In this document: positions 33,573 through 41,661 of the stretch, one piece after another
Layout: the number at the start of each line of letters is the position of its first letter
Position numbering within the stretch: the stretch's first letter is position 1
Source of the DNA: an uncultured Acetatifactor sp.
Lineage (GTDB): Bacteria > Bacillota > Clostridia > Lachnospirales > Lachnospiraceae
DNA length: 64,000 nucleotides
Assembly (NCBI GenBank): GCA_910584865.1
Contig: CAJUCE010000014.1
Span: 1-64,000 of the forward strand
Direction: 5' to 3'
Program-made: the position numbers and the translations under genes
Notes under the pieces: model-generated
The model's database searches: none
Seen by the model: only the letters and a program-made list of their open reading frames with translations
What the model was told of the DNA's origin: nothing

Positions 33573-35120
33573 TCAGCTGCCGCTGATTTGCTTTAATTGG
33601 TCCGGATTCTCCAGGATCTGATTGCTGCGGATATCAATAATAGGCCCGCCCGTCCCCTCGATATACTCACGGGTAATGGTCACCCTGCCGATATTGTCAT
33701 CCTTCGGGATCTCATACATAATATCCAGCATAAATTCCTCGATAATGGAGCGCAGTGCCCTGGCGCCGGTATCCCGCTCCATAGCCTTGTCCGCAATGGC
33801 CTTCAGGGCCTCATCCGTAAACTCCAGCTTCACTTCATCTAACTCCAGAAGCTTCTGATATTGCTTCAAAATAGCATTCTTCGGCTCCTTCAAGACCTTC
33901 ACCAGCATCTCCTTGGTCAGCCCGCGCAGGGTGAAAATAATGGGAAGACGGCCGATAAACTCCGGAATCATACCGAATTTCCGGATATCCTCCACGGTTA
34001 CTTTCTCCAGGATATTCTTCTCCTTGTCATACTTGTCCTTCAATTCCGCGTTAAAGCCGATGGAAGCACTCTTGCGCAGACGCTCTTTGATCACCTCTTC
34101 CAAATCCGGAAAAGCCCCGCCGCAGATGAACAGGATATTCCGAGTATTCACTGTGGTCAAAGGCACCATGGCGTTTTTGCTGTTGGCGCCCACGGGAACC
34201 TCTATCTCCGCCCCCTCTAAGAGTTTCAGCATTCCCTGCTGTACGCTTTCACCGCTGACATCCCTGGTGTTGGTATTTTTCTTCTTGGCAATTTTGTCAA
34301 TCTCATCTATGAAAATGATCCCCTGCTCCGCTTTCTCCACATCATTGTCTGCAGCCGCCAACAGCTTGGAGACCACGGATTCGATATCATCTCCGATATA
34401 GCCTGCCTCCGTCAGGGAGGTGGCATCCGCAATCGCCAGAGGCACGTCTAACAGCCTAGCCAGGGTCTTCACCAGATAAGTCTTCCCGCAGCCGGTAGGA
34501 CCGATCATCAGCATATTGGACTTCTCGATCTCGATATTGTCCATGGTGCCTGTGGCCACACGCTTGTAATGATTATATACCGCTACGGAGATCACCTTCT
34601 TGGCATGCTCCTGCCCTACCACATACTCGTCCAGACTGGCTTTTATTTTGTGCGGTGCCGGGATATCGCGGATATTCAAAACCGGCGCCTGCTCTTCTTC
34701 CTTTTTCTTCTTTTTCAGCTTCTGCTTGTTGGGAATGCCGCCGTCTCCCCGCAGATCCGCCAGGTTCACAAAGCTGATATTGGGAAATCCCTGCTTGGAC
34801 AGCTGCTCCAATTCGTTCTGCAGCTGCGGATTGTTCAGCATTCCCTGGTAGTCAAACTGACTGACAGTCTCCATGGTCCTGTGCATGCAGTCGTTGCAGA
34901 CGCAGATATTGTTGGGCAGCTTGAACATCTTGCCCGCCTTGCTCTCCGGGCGCCTGCAGACAAAGCATACATCCTCATAGTCCTTATTATCGCTCTTTCC
35001 CGCATTCTTTCTGGCAGAAGCATCCGGATGTCCCTCTGTCAGGTCCGTACTGCCTTCATCGCCTTTCTTCTCTTCCTCCCGGCCTTCGTTCTCTTCATTT
35101 TCGTTATATAAGTCTGACAT
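33573..35120 (-). CDS. ClpX-family AAA+ unfoldase, divergent paralogue
   Basis: 515 residues, about 90 longer than typical ClpX. An acidic 48-residue N-terminal extension precedes a C4 zinc finger (Cys52, Cys55, Cys75, Cys78). A Lys-rich linker (KLKKKKKEEE) leads to the AAA+ core: Walker A GPTGCGKT (207-214), pore loop GYIG (240-243), Walker B IIFIDE (268-273) and sensor 2 GARALR. The ClpP-docking tripeptide IGF is kept at 354-356. In place of the RKH loop that grips substrate tags, it has VGANSKNAMVP (310-320). It is not beside clpP or tig, stands alone with its own promoter and terminator, and so is probably a second ClpX with different substrates rather than the housekeeping copy. Confidence 0.9.
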   Translation of the reverse strand: MSDLYNENEENEGREEEKKGDEGSTDLTEGHPDASARKNAGKSDNKDYEDVCFVCRRPESKAGKMFKLPNNICVCNDCMHRTMETVSQFDYQGMLNNPQLQNELEQLSKQGFPNISFVNLADLRGDGGIPNKQKLKKKKKEEEQAPVLNIRDIPAPHKIKASLDEYVVGQEHAKKVISVAVYNHYKRVATGTMDNIEIEKSNMLMIGPTGCGKTYLVKTLARLLDVPLAIADATSLTEAGYIGDDIESVVSKLLAAADNDVEKAEQGIIFIDEIDKIAKKKNTNTRDVSGESVQQGMLKLLEGAEIEVPVGANSKNAMVPLTTVNTRNILFICGGAFPDLEEVIKERLRKSASIGFNAELKDKYDKEKNILEKVTVEDIRKFGMIPEFIGRLPIIFTLRGLTKEMLVKVLKEPKNAILKQYQKLLELDEVKLEFTDEALKAIADKAMERDTGARALRSIIEEFMLDIMYEIPKDDNIGRVTITREYIEGTGGPIIDIRSNQILENPDQLKQISGS

Positions 35121-35242
35121 CTCTCATTTCCTCACTTCCGTGCGCCCCGCGCCCTCTCCTGCATATCTCCATACGCAAAAGCCTGACCCGGACTGCTTCC
35201 TTTTTCCTGTATCCCTTTTCTTTCTCTATATACGTCCCTTCC

Positions 35243-35271
35243 AGTATACTTGAAAACGGCTGTCTGTACAA
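35243..35271 (-). promoter_or_regulatory. sigma-A promoter of the ClpX-like gene
   Basis: TTGTAC (35266-35271), 17 nt, TATACT (35243-35248) on the minus strand, giving a leader of about 115 nt. Confidence 0.75.
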
Positions 35272-35315
35272 GTGAACTTTTTCTAAAGAAATAAAAAACG
35301 TTAAAAAATGTACAG

Positions 35316-35357
35316 AAAAACTGCCGCACTCCGGCCCTTAGACCATATATGCGGCAG
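35316..35357 (-). terminator. Rho-independent terminator of htrA
   Basis: On the minus strand CTGCCGCA pairs with TGCGGCAG around a 21 nt loop, followed by five T. Confidence 0.85.
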
Positions 35358-35394
35358 CCTGTCAATCACTTGCTCTGCTCTTGCACTGTTTCTA

Positions 35395-36726
35395 TTACTG
35401 ATCTTCTTCCGGGCGGTTTCCCAGAGTCACCTCCAGTTCCACGTCCACATATTCTCCGTTCTCCACGCGCTTTAAGGTAATGGAAACAGTCTCTCCGGCT
35501 TTGTAATACTCCAGCGCCTTCATCAATTCCTCAGATGAAGACACCTTCTGTCCGTCCAGCTTCACCAATACGTCTCCCTTTCTGATTCCTACCTGCTCCG
35601 CTGCGGTATCCTCGAATACCTTGGCTACATATACCCCCTGAGGAATGCCGAACATCTGCTCCGTCGTGCCGTCCACCGTCTGCGGAGAAATTCCCAGATA
35701 GCCCCGCTCCTCTTCGGCCGCTTTCTCCGTCCTGGTCTGACGTTCCATCAGATCCGCAATGATGGGGCTGGCAGAACTGATAGGGATTGCATATCCCATA
35801 CCTTCCACGCCTGTGGCCTTGATTTTACCGGAATTAATGCCGATGACCTCCCCCGTGATGGTCAGCAGAGCGCCGCCGGAATTGCCGCCGTTAATGGCCG
35901 CGTTGGTCTGGATATAGGTACCGGTGGTACCGTCCTCATTGGTCACCTCCCGGTCCAAAGCACTGACGATGCCGTTTGTCACCGACTGACCGTTGCCCAG
36001 CGCATTGCCGATGGCGATAACGGGCTGTCCCAGCTTCAGGCTGTCGCTGTCTCCCAGAGTGGCAACATTAATGGCCTTTCTGGTATCCTCCGTCAGACTC
36101 TCTAAAGATACCGCAATCACTGCCAGATCCATGTCAGAATCCTGCCCCTTGATATTGGCAGCCGCCGTTGTTCCGTCAATGAAAGTCACTTCCAGCGAAT
36201 CTGCATTTGCAACTACATGATTGTTGGAGACGATCAGCAGCTCGCCGTCTTTCTCCTCTACAATAATGCCGGAACCCGCTGAGGGACGTGACTCCTCATA
36301 GGTGTATCCGAAAAAGGATGTGGTTCTGGTGGACGTATTGACAATGGATACCATGGCCGGCATCACATTCTCCACCACCCCCGAAATGTCGTCGCTGACA
36401 TAGGTCACATAATTAATATTGTCCATCCTGGCCTCTTCGGCAGGATTCCCCTCTTGCTGAGTCTGCGATGTAATCGCTTCCTGATTTCCCGCCGGAAGCA
36501 ATTTATCGGCTCCGAGCCGTACTGCATAGAATCCTGCCCCCGCAAATACGCCGAAGGTAATGCCCAGCCCCATGCTGACGATAAATTTACGGAAAGTACC
36601 TTTTTTCTTCTTTCCGCCCTTCACGTTTTGATCAGTGCCATAAGAATTACCGGTACCGTAACTGCCGGTCTGATAAGATGTGTAACCACCATTTTCTGAA
36701 TTGGAATAGATTTCGTTTTCGTACAT
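35395..36726 (-). CDS. HtrA/DegP-like membrane-anchored serine protease
   Basis: 443 residues. A Tyr/Gly/Ser-rich cytoplasmic tail (1-35), a Lys/Arg cluster, one membrane helix (46-68), then an external trypsin-like domain with catalytic His170 (SNNHVV), Asp200 (DSDMDLAV) and Ser283 (GGNSGGAL), followed by one PDZ domain (about 345-430). This is the Gram-positive HtrA layout for degrading misfolded exported proteins. I start at ATG 36726 (AGAGGTAG upstream); the longer frame has no site and covers the promoter. The promoter lacks a -35 and instead carries three phased ATTGTG repeats, which suggests control by a response regulator, as for CssRS-controlled htrA in Bacillus. Confidence 0.94.
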   Translation of the reverse strand: MYENEIYSNSENGGYTSYQTGSYGTGNSYGTDQNVKGGKKKKGTFRKFIVSMGLGITFGVFAGAGFYAVRLGADKLLPAGNQEAITSQTQQEGNPAEEARMDNINYVTYVSDDISGVVENVMPAMVSIVNTSTRTTSFFGYTYEESRPSAGSGIIVEEKDGELLIVSNNHVVANADSLEVTFIDGTTAAANIKGQDSDMDLAVIAVSLESLTEDTRKAINVATLGDSDSLKLGQPVIAIGNALGNGQSVTNGIVSALDREVTNEDGTTGTYIQTNAAINGGNSGGALLTITGEVIGINSGKIKATGVEGMGYAIPISSASPIIADLMERQTRTEKAAEEERGYLGISPQTVDGTTEQMFGIPQGVYVAKVFEDTAAEQVGIRKGDVLVKLDGQKVSSSEELMKALEYYKAGETVSITLKRVENGEYVDVELEVTLGNRPEEDQ

Positions 36727-36787
36727 AATGACTACCTCTCTTTTCTTATAAAAATTTGTAATTTGTTGTTTCATCTTTATGTACATC

Positions 36788-36839
36788 AGTATAGCTTCCA
36801 ATTGTGATGAAATTGTGTTTACAAAATGAAGTGATTGTG
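36788..36839 (-). promoter_or_regulatory. htrA promoter with phased ATTGTG repeats
   Basis: A -10 TATACT on the minus strand (36788-36793) without a matching -35. Upstream of it (plus-strand reading) are AATTGTG at 36800 and 36811 and GATTGTG at 36833. The 11 and 22 nt spacing puts all three on one face of the helix, as for OmpR-type activators. Confidence 0.5.
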
Positions 36840-36857
36840 AAAAATACCTTTCTTTTT

Positions 36858-37778
36858 TCAGTCCCAATATTCCTGATTGTCCGTAATCTTCAGCACCAGT
36901 GTCCGGGGCAGCTTTTTATAATGCCTGCCCAGCAGATAACCGGCATATTTAAACCCGCACTGCAGGCAAAATCCCGGAAAACGGCGCCTTTGCCCCTGTT
37001 CCTTCAGATACCGCCATGTCTGTACTACCAGCCGTTTCCCCTCGGACTCCGAAGAAACTCCCGCAAATACCTCCGGATGATCCGCCTGGGAGACACCCAG
37101 ATCAAAATTACGCCGCAGCTGCTGCCAATTGGTGTACTGATGAGAATGAATCACCTGTGCCTGTGCCTCATAGCGAATGGCATATCCGGCTTTTACCGCA
37201 GCCGCCGCATAGATCATATCTTCGTTAAAAATCGTATGACGGATAAAACCGCCCGTTTTTTCATATATGTCTCTCCGGTATGCCGCGCACACATTGGAAC
37301 AGAAATAGGTCTTGATCCCCAAAGTCCCCAAGTCCGCAATGGTCTTCTCCCGGGAAACCTCCGGATAGTTAAAATACCGGGAAGCCCTCTCGAATACCGG
37401 GGAATCCGCCCCTGGAAGCTGCCTGGCGTAGCAAACCGCCCCATTTCCTGAAAAATGTCCTGTCAACCGCTCCACCAGACGATCATCCGCCGGCAGGGCG
37501 TCCTGTGTCATACAAATAAATATCTCTGCATCGGAATACTGCACGGCCTGATGCCTGGTTCCCCCGTGGTCAAATTCTTTCCGGGCGATATGATGTACCT
37601 CCGCATTGGGGTATCTTTCGGCAAATCCCGTTCCGTCCGTCAGTTCTCTGAAATATTTCTCCTCCGTATTTATAAGAATGATCTTGTTTACCGGTACAGA
37701 CTGCGTTTCCAGCCTGTCCAGCAGAGACAATAGTCCGGCATCCGGTTTATAAACCGGAATAATCACATCGATTTTCAA
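36858..37778 (-). CDS. Family 2 glycosyltransferase, rhamnosyltransferase-like
   Basis: 306 residues, GT-A fold. Opens with MKIDVIIPVYKPD; the nucleotide-sugar region includes FDHGGTRHQAV and the acidic metal motif region MTQDALP; later NEDMIYAAAAVKAGY resembles the ED motif with the catalytic base. The FDHGGTRH phrase is typical of RfbF/RgpB-like rhamnosyltransferases. No membrane helix is predicted except a weakly hydrophobic segment near the C-terminus. It starts at a TTG 11 nt after AAGGAG. It lies downstream of the LCP gene with a 212 nt gap holding no recognisable feature. Its product sugar is an inference from motif similarity. Confidence 0.85.
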   Translation of the reverse strand: MKIDVIIPVYKPDAGLLSLLDRLETQSVPVNKIILINTEEKYFRELTDGTGFAERYPNAEVHHIARKEFDHGGTRHQAVQYSDAEIFICMTQDALPADDRLVERLTGHFSGNGAVCYARQLPGADSPVFERASRYFNYPEVSREKTIADLGTLGIKTYFCSNVCAAYRRDIYEKTGGFIRHTIFNEDMIYAAAAVKAGYAIRYEAQAQVIHSHQYTNWQQLRRNFDLGVSQADHPEVFAGVSSESEGKRLVVQTWRYLKEQGQRRRFPGFCLQCGFKYAGYLLGRHYKKLPRTLVLKITDNQEYWD

Positions 37779-37990
37779 AATTGTACATGCTCCTTTTCCC
37801 GGCAGTTCATCGCATTAAAAAAGTACCTTCGGCTCCTTGCCGATTCCATGTCCGTCTGGCGGCGGACTTTCCTACAATGTAAAAAGGAGCCGCCGCAAAA
37901 GGGACGGCAGACACGGCCCGGGGCACTCTCCCCCGCCGCTCTGCATCCGACTCCCCTCATGCAGCAACCCCTTCGGGATTACTGTTTCAT

Positions 37991-39097
37991 TTATTTGCGC
38001 AGATACTGGGATGTCTCTGCCTCTATCACGGAACCATACTCTTTAACGCTGTCTGTCACGGTATAATCGTCATCGTCAAAAAGGAACTGATGCAGCCAGA
38101 TGACATTGGATTCCAGATCCTGCGGGATAACGCAGCTCCCCTTTGCGCCGATATTGCCTGTGGTACGCAGATCCTCCTGAGGGAAACCGGCCTCCTCCAC
38201 AATGCTGTACTTTGCAATATTTCCGATCAGATCCAGAATATCCTTAGAGTCGATACTGGTGTAAATATTACCGATGCAATCATTGAAAACCTTCGTCAGC
38301 GTGACCAGATCCGTCTTCTTGGCCTGTTCCTCAATGGCCTTCAGAACCGCTCTCTGACGGGCGGTACGCTTGAAGTCATCCCCTGCGGTGGCACGGATAC
38401 GGCAGTATGCGGTAGCCTGGGTTCCGTTCAGCAGCTGATAGCCGGCCTCCTTCACGGGAGTGTAATCACATTTTAAGACAGCGGATACGCCGATCTGATA
38501 ATTGTTCAGATGGGCTACCTCCTCCTGGGTAATATCAAGATAGATACCTCCCAGCCCGTCGATCACGCTGCTCAGCCCTTTATATCCCACTGCCACGAAA
38601 TCCGTGATATCCATATCCAGATTCATATTCAGCATCCTGACTGCCTGCTCTGCACCGCCGGCTGCATAGGCCGTATTACATTTCCAATAATACTCCGCAT
38701 TCCCCTTATAGGGTCCGATATTCAAATAAGAATCACGGTACACACTCACCAGCTTGATGTCGCCTGTATCCAGGTTAACGCTGGCGATCATGATACTGTC
38801 GCTCCGGCTGCCCTTGTACAGCTGACTGTCCGTCTCCGCATCCAGACCGAACAAAGCCACATTCATATAGCCGTGCATGGTGCCGCCTTCCTCCGTCTTC
38901 TCGATCACTTCCGTAGGAATCGCCAGATTCTTCGGATCCAGATTCGCCACCTTCGGTCCCTCGCTGGTTTTGTTCATCACCAGATACAAGATCACGGCCA
39001 TGATCAAAATCACGATAATCTCAAACACAAAGAGAATAATCTTCCTCTTCTGTCTTGCCGCGCGCTGTCTTGAATTCATTCTTCCTGAAGTTGCCAT
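37991..39097 (-). CDS. LytR-CpsA-Psr (LCP) family cell-wall polymer ligase
   Basis: 368 residues: Arg/Lys-rich N-terminus, one membrane helix (about 20-42), then the external LCP domain. Conserved Arg and Asp residues that bind the polyprenyl pyrophosphate occur in GSRSDSIM, SVYRDSYL and in RIRATAGDDFKRTARQR. LCP enzymes move glycopolymers such as teichoic acid or capsule from the lipid carrier to peptidoglycan. GGAGAAGGG precedes the ATG. It is downstream of the sugar transferase gene by 69 nt, so it probably attaches the polymer made by the surrounding glycosyltransferases. Confidence 0.94.
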   Translation of the reverse strand: MATSGRMNSRQRAARQKRKIILFVFEIIVILIMAVILYLVMNKTSEGPKVANLDPKNLAIPTEVIEKTEEGGTMHGYMNVALFGLDAETDSQLYKGSRSDSIMIASVNLDTGDIKLVSVYRDSYLNIGPYKGNAEYYWKCNTAYAAGGAEQAVRMLNMNLDMDITDFVAVGYKGLSSVIDGLGGIYLDITQEEVAHLNNYQIGVSAVLKCDYTPVKEAGYQLLNGTQATAYCRIRATAGDDFKRTARQRAVLKAIEEQAKKTDLVTLTKVFNDCIGNIYTSIDSKDILDLIGNIAKYSIVEEAGFPQEDLRTTGNIGAKGSCVIPQDLESNVIWLHQFLFDDDDYTVTDSVKEYGSVIEAETSQYLRK

Positions 39098-39166
39098 AGT
39101 CCCTTCTCCTTTAATTTAGTCCCGCAGTGCCCTCCCCCCGTACATCGACAGGACCTGCTATTTCGT

Positions 39167-40573
39167 TTAGTATGCATTTTTATTAACAAATCCTGTGAAA
39201 AAAGTCATCAGGATTATCTTCAGATCAAAACCCAGCGTCCAGTTCTCAATATAGTAAAGATCGTATTCAATCCGTTTGCGGATGGATGTGTCCCCCCGCA
39301 GGCCGTTCACCTGGGCCCATCCGGTCAAACCGGGACGCACCTGATGCTTCACCATATATCTGGGTATTTCTTCTTTAAACTTTTCAACAAAAAGAGGACG
39401 CTCCGGCCTGGGCCCCACCAGGCTCATGTCTCCTTTTAATATGTTAAACAGCTGAGGCAATTCGTCGATGCTGGTACGCCGCAGGATCTTCCCTACAGGT
39501 GTTACCCTGGGATCATTTCTCACCGTCCACGCCAGCCGCTCCTGCCTAGGAGACTGCCGCTCCATACTGCGGAACTTATACATGTAAAAAGGCTTATTAT
39601 GCAGCCCCACCCGCTCCTGTCTGAAAATCACCGGTCCGGGGCTTGTCAGCTTCACCAGCATGGCTGCAGTCAGCATAATTGGAGATGTAATCACGATTCC
39701 GCACAGCGCCCCTGCAATATCCATAATCCGCTTTATGATAATATTTCCCGTATTGGTCAGCGGCACATAGCGGATATTGATTACCGGCAACCCCATCAAA
39801 TCCTCCGTATACGGCTTGGTAGGAATCAGGCTGTTGTAATCCGGAATGAATTTCGTATGCACGCCCGACTTTTCACAGACGGAAACGATGCTCTCCAGAT
39901 TGTGATAATCCTTCAGCGAAAGGGATATCGCGATTTCATCCAGCTTGTTCTCCGGCAGTATCACTTCCAGATTCCCCAGACGGCCCAAAACCTTCACACC
40001 TTTGTACAGCGTTCCCGCAGGCACATGATCGTCCAGAATCCCGCAGGCTACATAGCCCCACTGAGGATTGTCGGTCAGTCTGTCAATGTATTCCTCCGCC
40101 GCCCTGGAATATCCCACCAGCAAAATATGCTTCAGATTGTATCCTCTGCTTCTGATCGTGCTTAAACCCTTGCGGAGAGCCAGCCGGAAACAGGATGTAA
40201 AAAAAACATTAAAGAAATAGAAAAGTGCCATTACGGAACGCGAAAAGTTGATTTCCCGTATAATCATATACAAGATAATGATCAACGCTACGATTCCGAT
40301 GGTATTGGCCTTAATGATCCCGAATATCTCAAACCGCCGCCGCACCGTCCGCTTGGGCGCATATACACTGCAGGCATAATACAGCAGCATATAAATAGGA
40401 ACAATAAAGAGCAGCAATGTAAAATAATCTCCTGCCGGAAGCACACCGATCCCCGGCCCATCTTCCAACAGATAGAACTTGAAAAAATAGGCTAACATAA
40501 AGGAAGCCGCGGTAATGGCGGCATCCAAAATTACCATCAATCGGTTAAATACTTTCTGATTGTCCTTTATCAT
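39167..40573 (-). CDS. Undecaprenyl-phosphate sugar-1-phosphate transferase (initiating enzyme)
   Basis: 468 residues, WcaJ/CpsE type. Four N-terminal membrane helices, a nucleotide-binding-like cytosolic domain (LKHILLVGYSRAAEEY), a fifth helix (DIAGALCGIVITSPIML), then the catalytic bacterial sugar transferase domain with KFRSM, RRTSIDELPQLFNILKGDMS, LVGPRP and the PGLTGWAQV segment. It transfers sugar-1-phosphate from a nucleotide sugar to undecaprenyl phosphate to start a repeat unit. I start at ATG 40573 with AGGTGG 5 nt upstream; a GTG 9 nt earlier would overlap that site. Glycosyltransferases precede and LCP follows. Confidence 0.94.
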   Translation of the reverse strand: MIKDNQKVFNRLMVILDAAITAASFMLAYFFKFYLLEDGPGIGVLPAGDYFTLLLFIVPIYMLLYYACSVYAPKRTVRRRFEIFGIIKANTIGIVALIIILYMIIREINFSRSVMALFYFFNVFFTSCFRLALRKGLSTIRSRGYNLKHILLVGYSRAAEEYIDRLTDNPQWGYVACGILDDHVPAGTLYKGVKVLGRLGNLEVILPENKLDEIAISLSLKDYHNLESIVSVCEKSGVHTKFIPDYNSLIPTKPYTEDLMGLPVINIRYVPLTNTGNIIIKRIMDIAGALCGIVITSPIMLTAAMLVKLTSPGPVIFRQERVGLHNKPFYMYKFRSMERQSPRQERLAWTVRNDPRVTPVGKILRRTSIDELPQLFNILKGDMSLVGPRPERPLFVEKFKEEIPRYMVKHQVRPGLTGWAQVNGLRGDTSIRKRIEYDLYYIENWTLGFDLKIILMTFFTGFVNKNAY

Positions 40574-40645
40574 AAGCGCCACCTACGGTAATACCTTACA
40601 ATATTATTATGAAAAAAACAACTTAGGATTTTATGAAGCTATTTC

Positions 40646-41620
40646 TTAAGATTCCTTAAGAATACGCAGCGTATTGATATAAAACTGCCACTGAACGGCC
40701 AGATAATGCCGCAGATTTTTCCATTGAAACTTCACTTTCCGAGCCTTCCCGGCCGGGGAACATGCCTTCCTCATCCCCTCCCGGATTCCATTCCAATACT
40801 GTTCCCCTAACCCTTTTTTACAGAAAAATAAGAATTTAATGATAAAACCTGTCACTAAAAACGGTAAATTCCATATCCATTGAAGCAGCGGCATATTTTT
40901 TGCAATCACATATACGCTGTTGGAGGCGGCCATTTTCGCCTTCCATTCGTTATAGCGGGATCCGCTGGACGCACTGCCGTAATGAATGACTCTGGCCGAC
41001 GGCTCATAATAACTGCGGTAACCCCGAATGCGGGCTCTCCACCCGATATCCAGATCCTCCAGATACGCAAAATGAGCCTCGTCAAAAAGGCCGATTTCCT
41101 CCAATATACTCTGCCTGTAGATGGAAGCGCCCCCGCAGGCGGAAAAAATCTCTGCCGGATGCCCATACGCTGCGGCAGGCTTCCCTTTCCCCCTGGCATA
41201 TGCCCAGCCCAGGACGCAGTATCGGTCACCCGCATCATCCAGCAGATCGGGATCATCCCACATGACCATCTGCGCATTGACGGCAAAAGCCCGGGGCCTG
41301 GCTTCAATGGCATCATAAAGAGCCCTGACAAACCGCGGATACACTTTGGTATCATTGTTGAGCAGAACGACATATGGTGTCTTCGCCGCCCGGATGCCAA
41401 CATTTACGGCATGACAAAACCCGGTGTTGGAGGAAAGGGCAATCACCTGCACCTGAGGAAATTGCGTCTTCAGCAGCTCCAGGCTCTTGTCCCCGGAGCC
41501 GTTGTCCACCACCACCACCTGATATGCGGGACTGTCTTCCTGAGAGAATAGGGCTTCCAGACAGTCCTTTAGAAATCTGATTCCATTGTAATTGGGAATG
41601 ATAACCGTTACCTGTGCCAT
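40646..41620 (-). CDS. Family 2 glycosyltransferase (WbbL/rhamnosyl type)
   Basis: About 324 residues. GT-A motifs: VTVIIPNYNG at the N-terminus, VVDNGSGDKS, the metal motif LLNNDT, and LEDLDIGWRARIRGY. These match rhamnosyl- and galactofuranosyltransferases of capsule loci. The C-terminal quarter has one amphipathic or membrane-associated helix (PFLVTGFIIKFLFFC). The start at MAQVTVIIP has GGTGG 7 nt upstream and fits family start positions; an ATG 18 nt earlier has no clear site. It follows the two-domain glycosyltransferase gene by 41 nt. Donor and acceptor are unknown. Confidence 0.88.
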   Translation of the reverse strand: MAQVTVIIPNYNGIRFLKDCLEALFSQEDSPAYQVVVVDNGSGDKSLELLKTQFPQVQVIALSSNTGFCHAVNVGIRAAKTPYVVLLNNDTKVYPRFVRALYDAIEARPRAFAVNAQMVMWDDPDLLDDAGDRYCVLGWAYARGKGKPAAAYGHPAEIFSACGGASIYRQSILEEIGLFDEAHFAYLEDLDIGWRARIRGYRSYYEPSARVIHYGSASSGSRYNEWKAKMAASNSVYVIAKNMPLLQWIWNLPFLVTGFIIKFLFFCKKGLGEQYWNGIREGMRKACSPAGKARKVKFQWKNLRHYLAVQWQFYINTLRILKES

Positions 41621-41661
41621 ATTGATACCACCAATCAAACCTTATCTCTTTTCCTTGTACT

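Noticed and set aside
37779..37990. Feature in the 212 nt gap after the LCP gene
   Set aside because: GC-rich sequence with no convincing promoter, terminator or small gene.
40621..40660. CTTAAG inverted and direct repeats between the sugar transferase and glycosyltransferase genes as a terminator or response-regulator site
   Set aside because: The stem is AT-only with no directly following T run, and only two copies exist, partly inside the stop-codon region.
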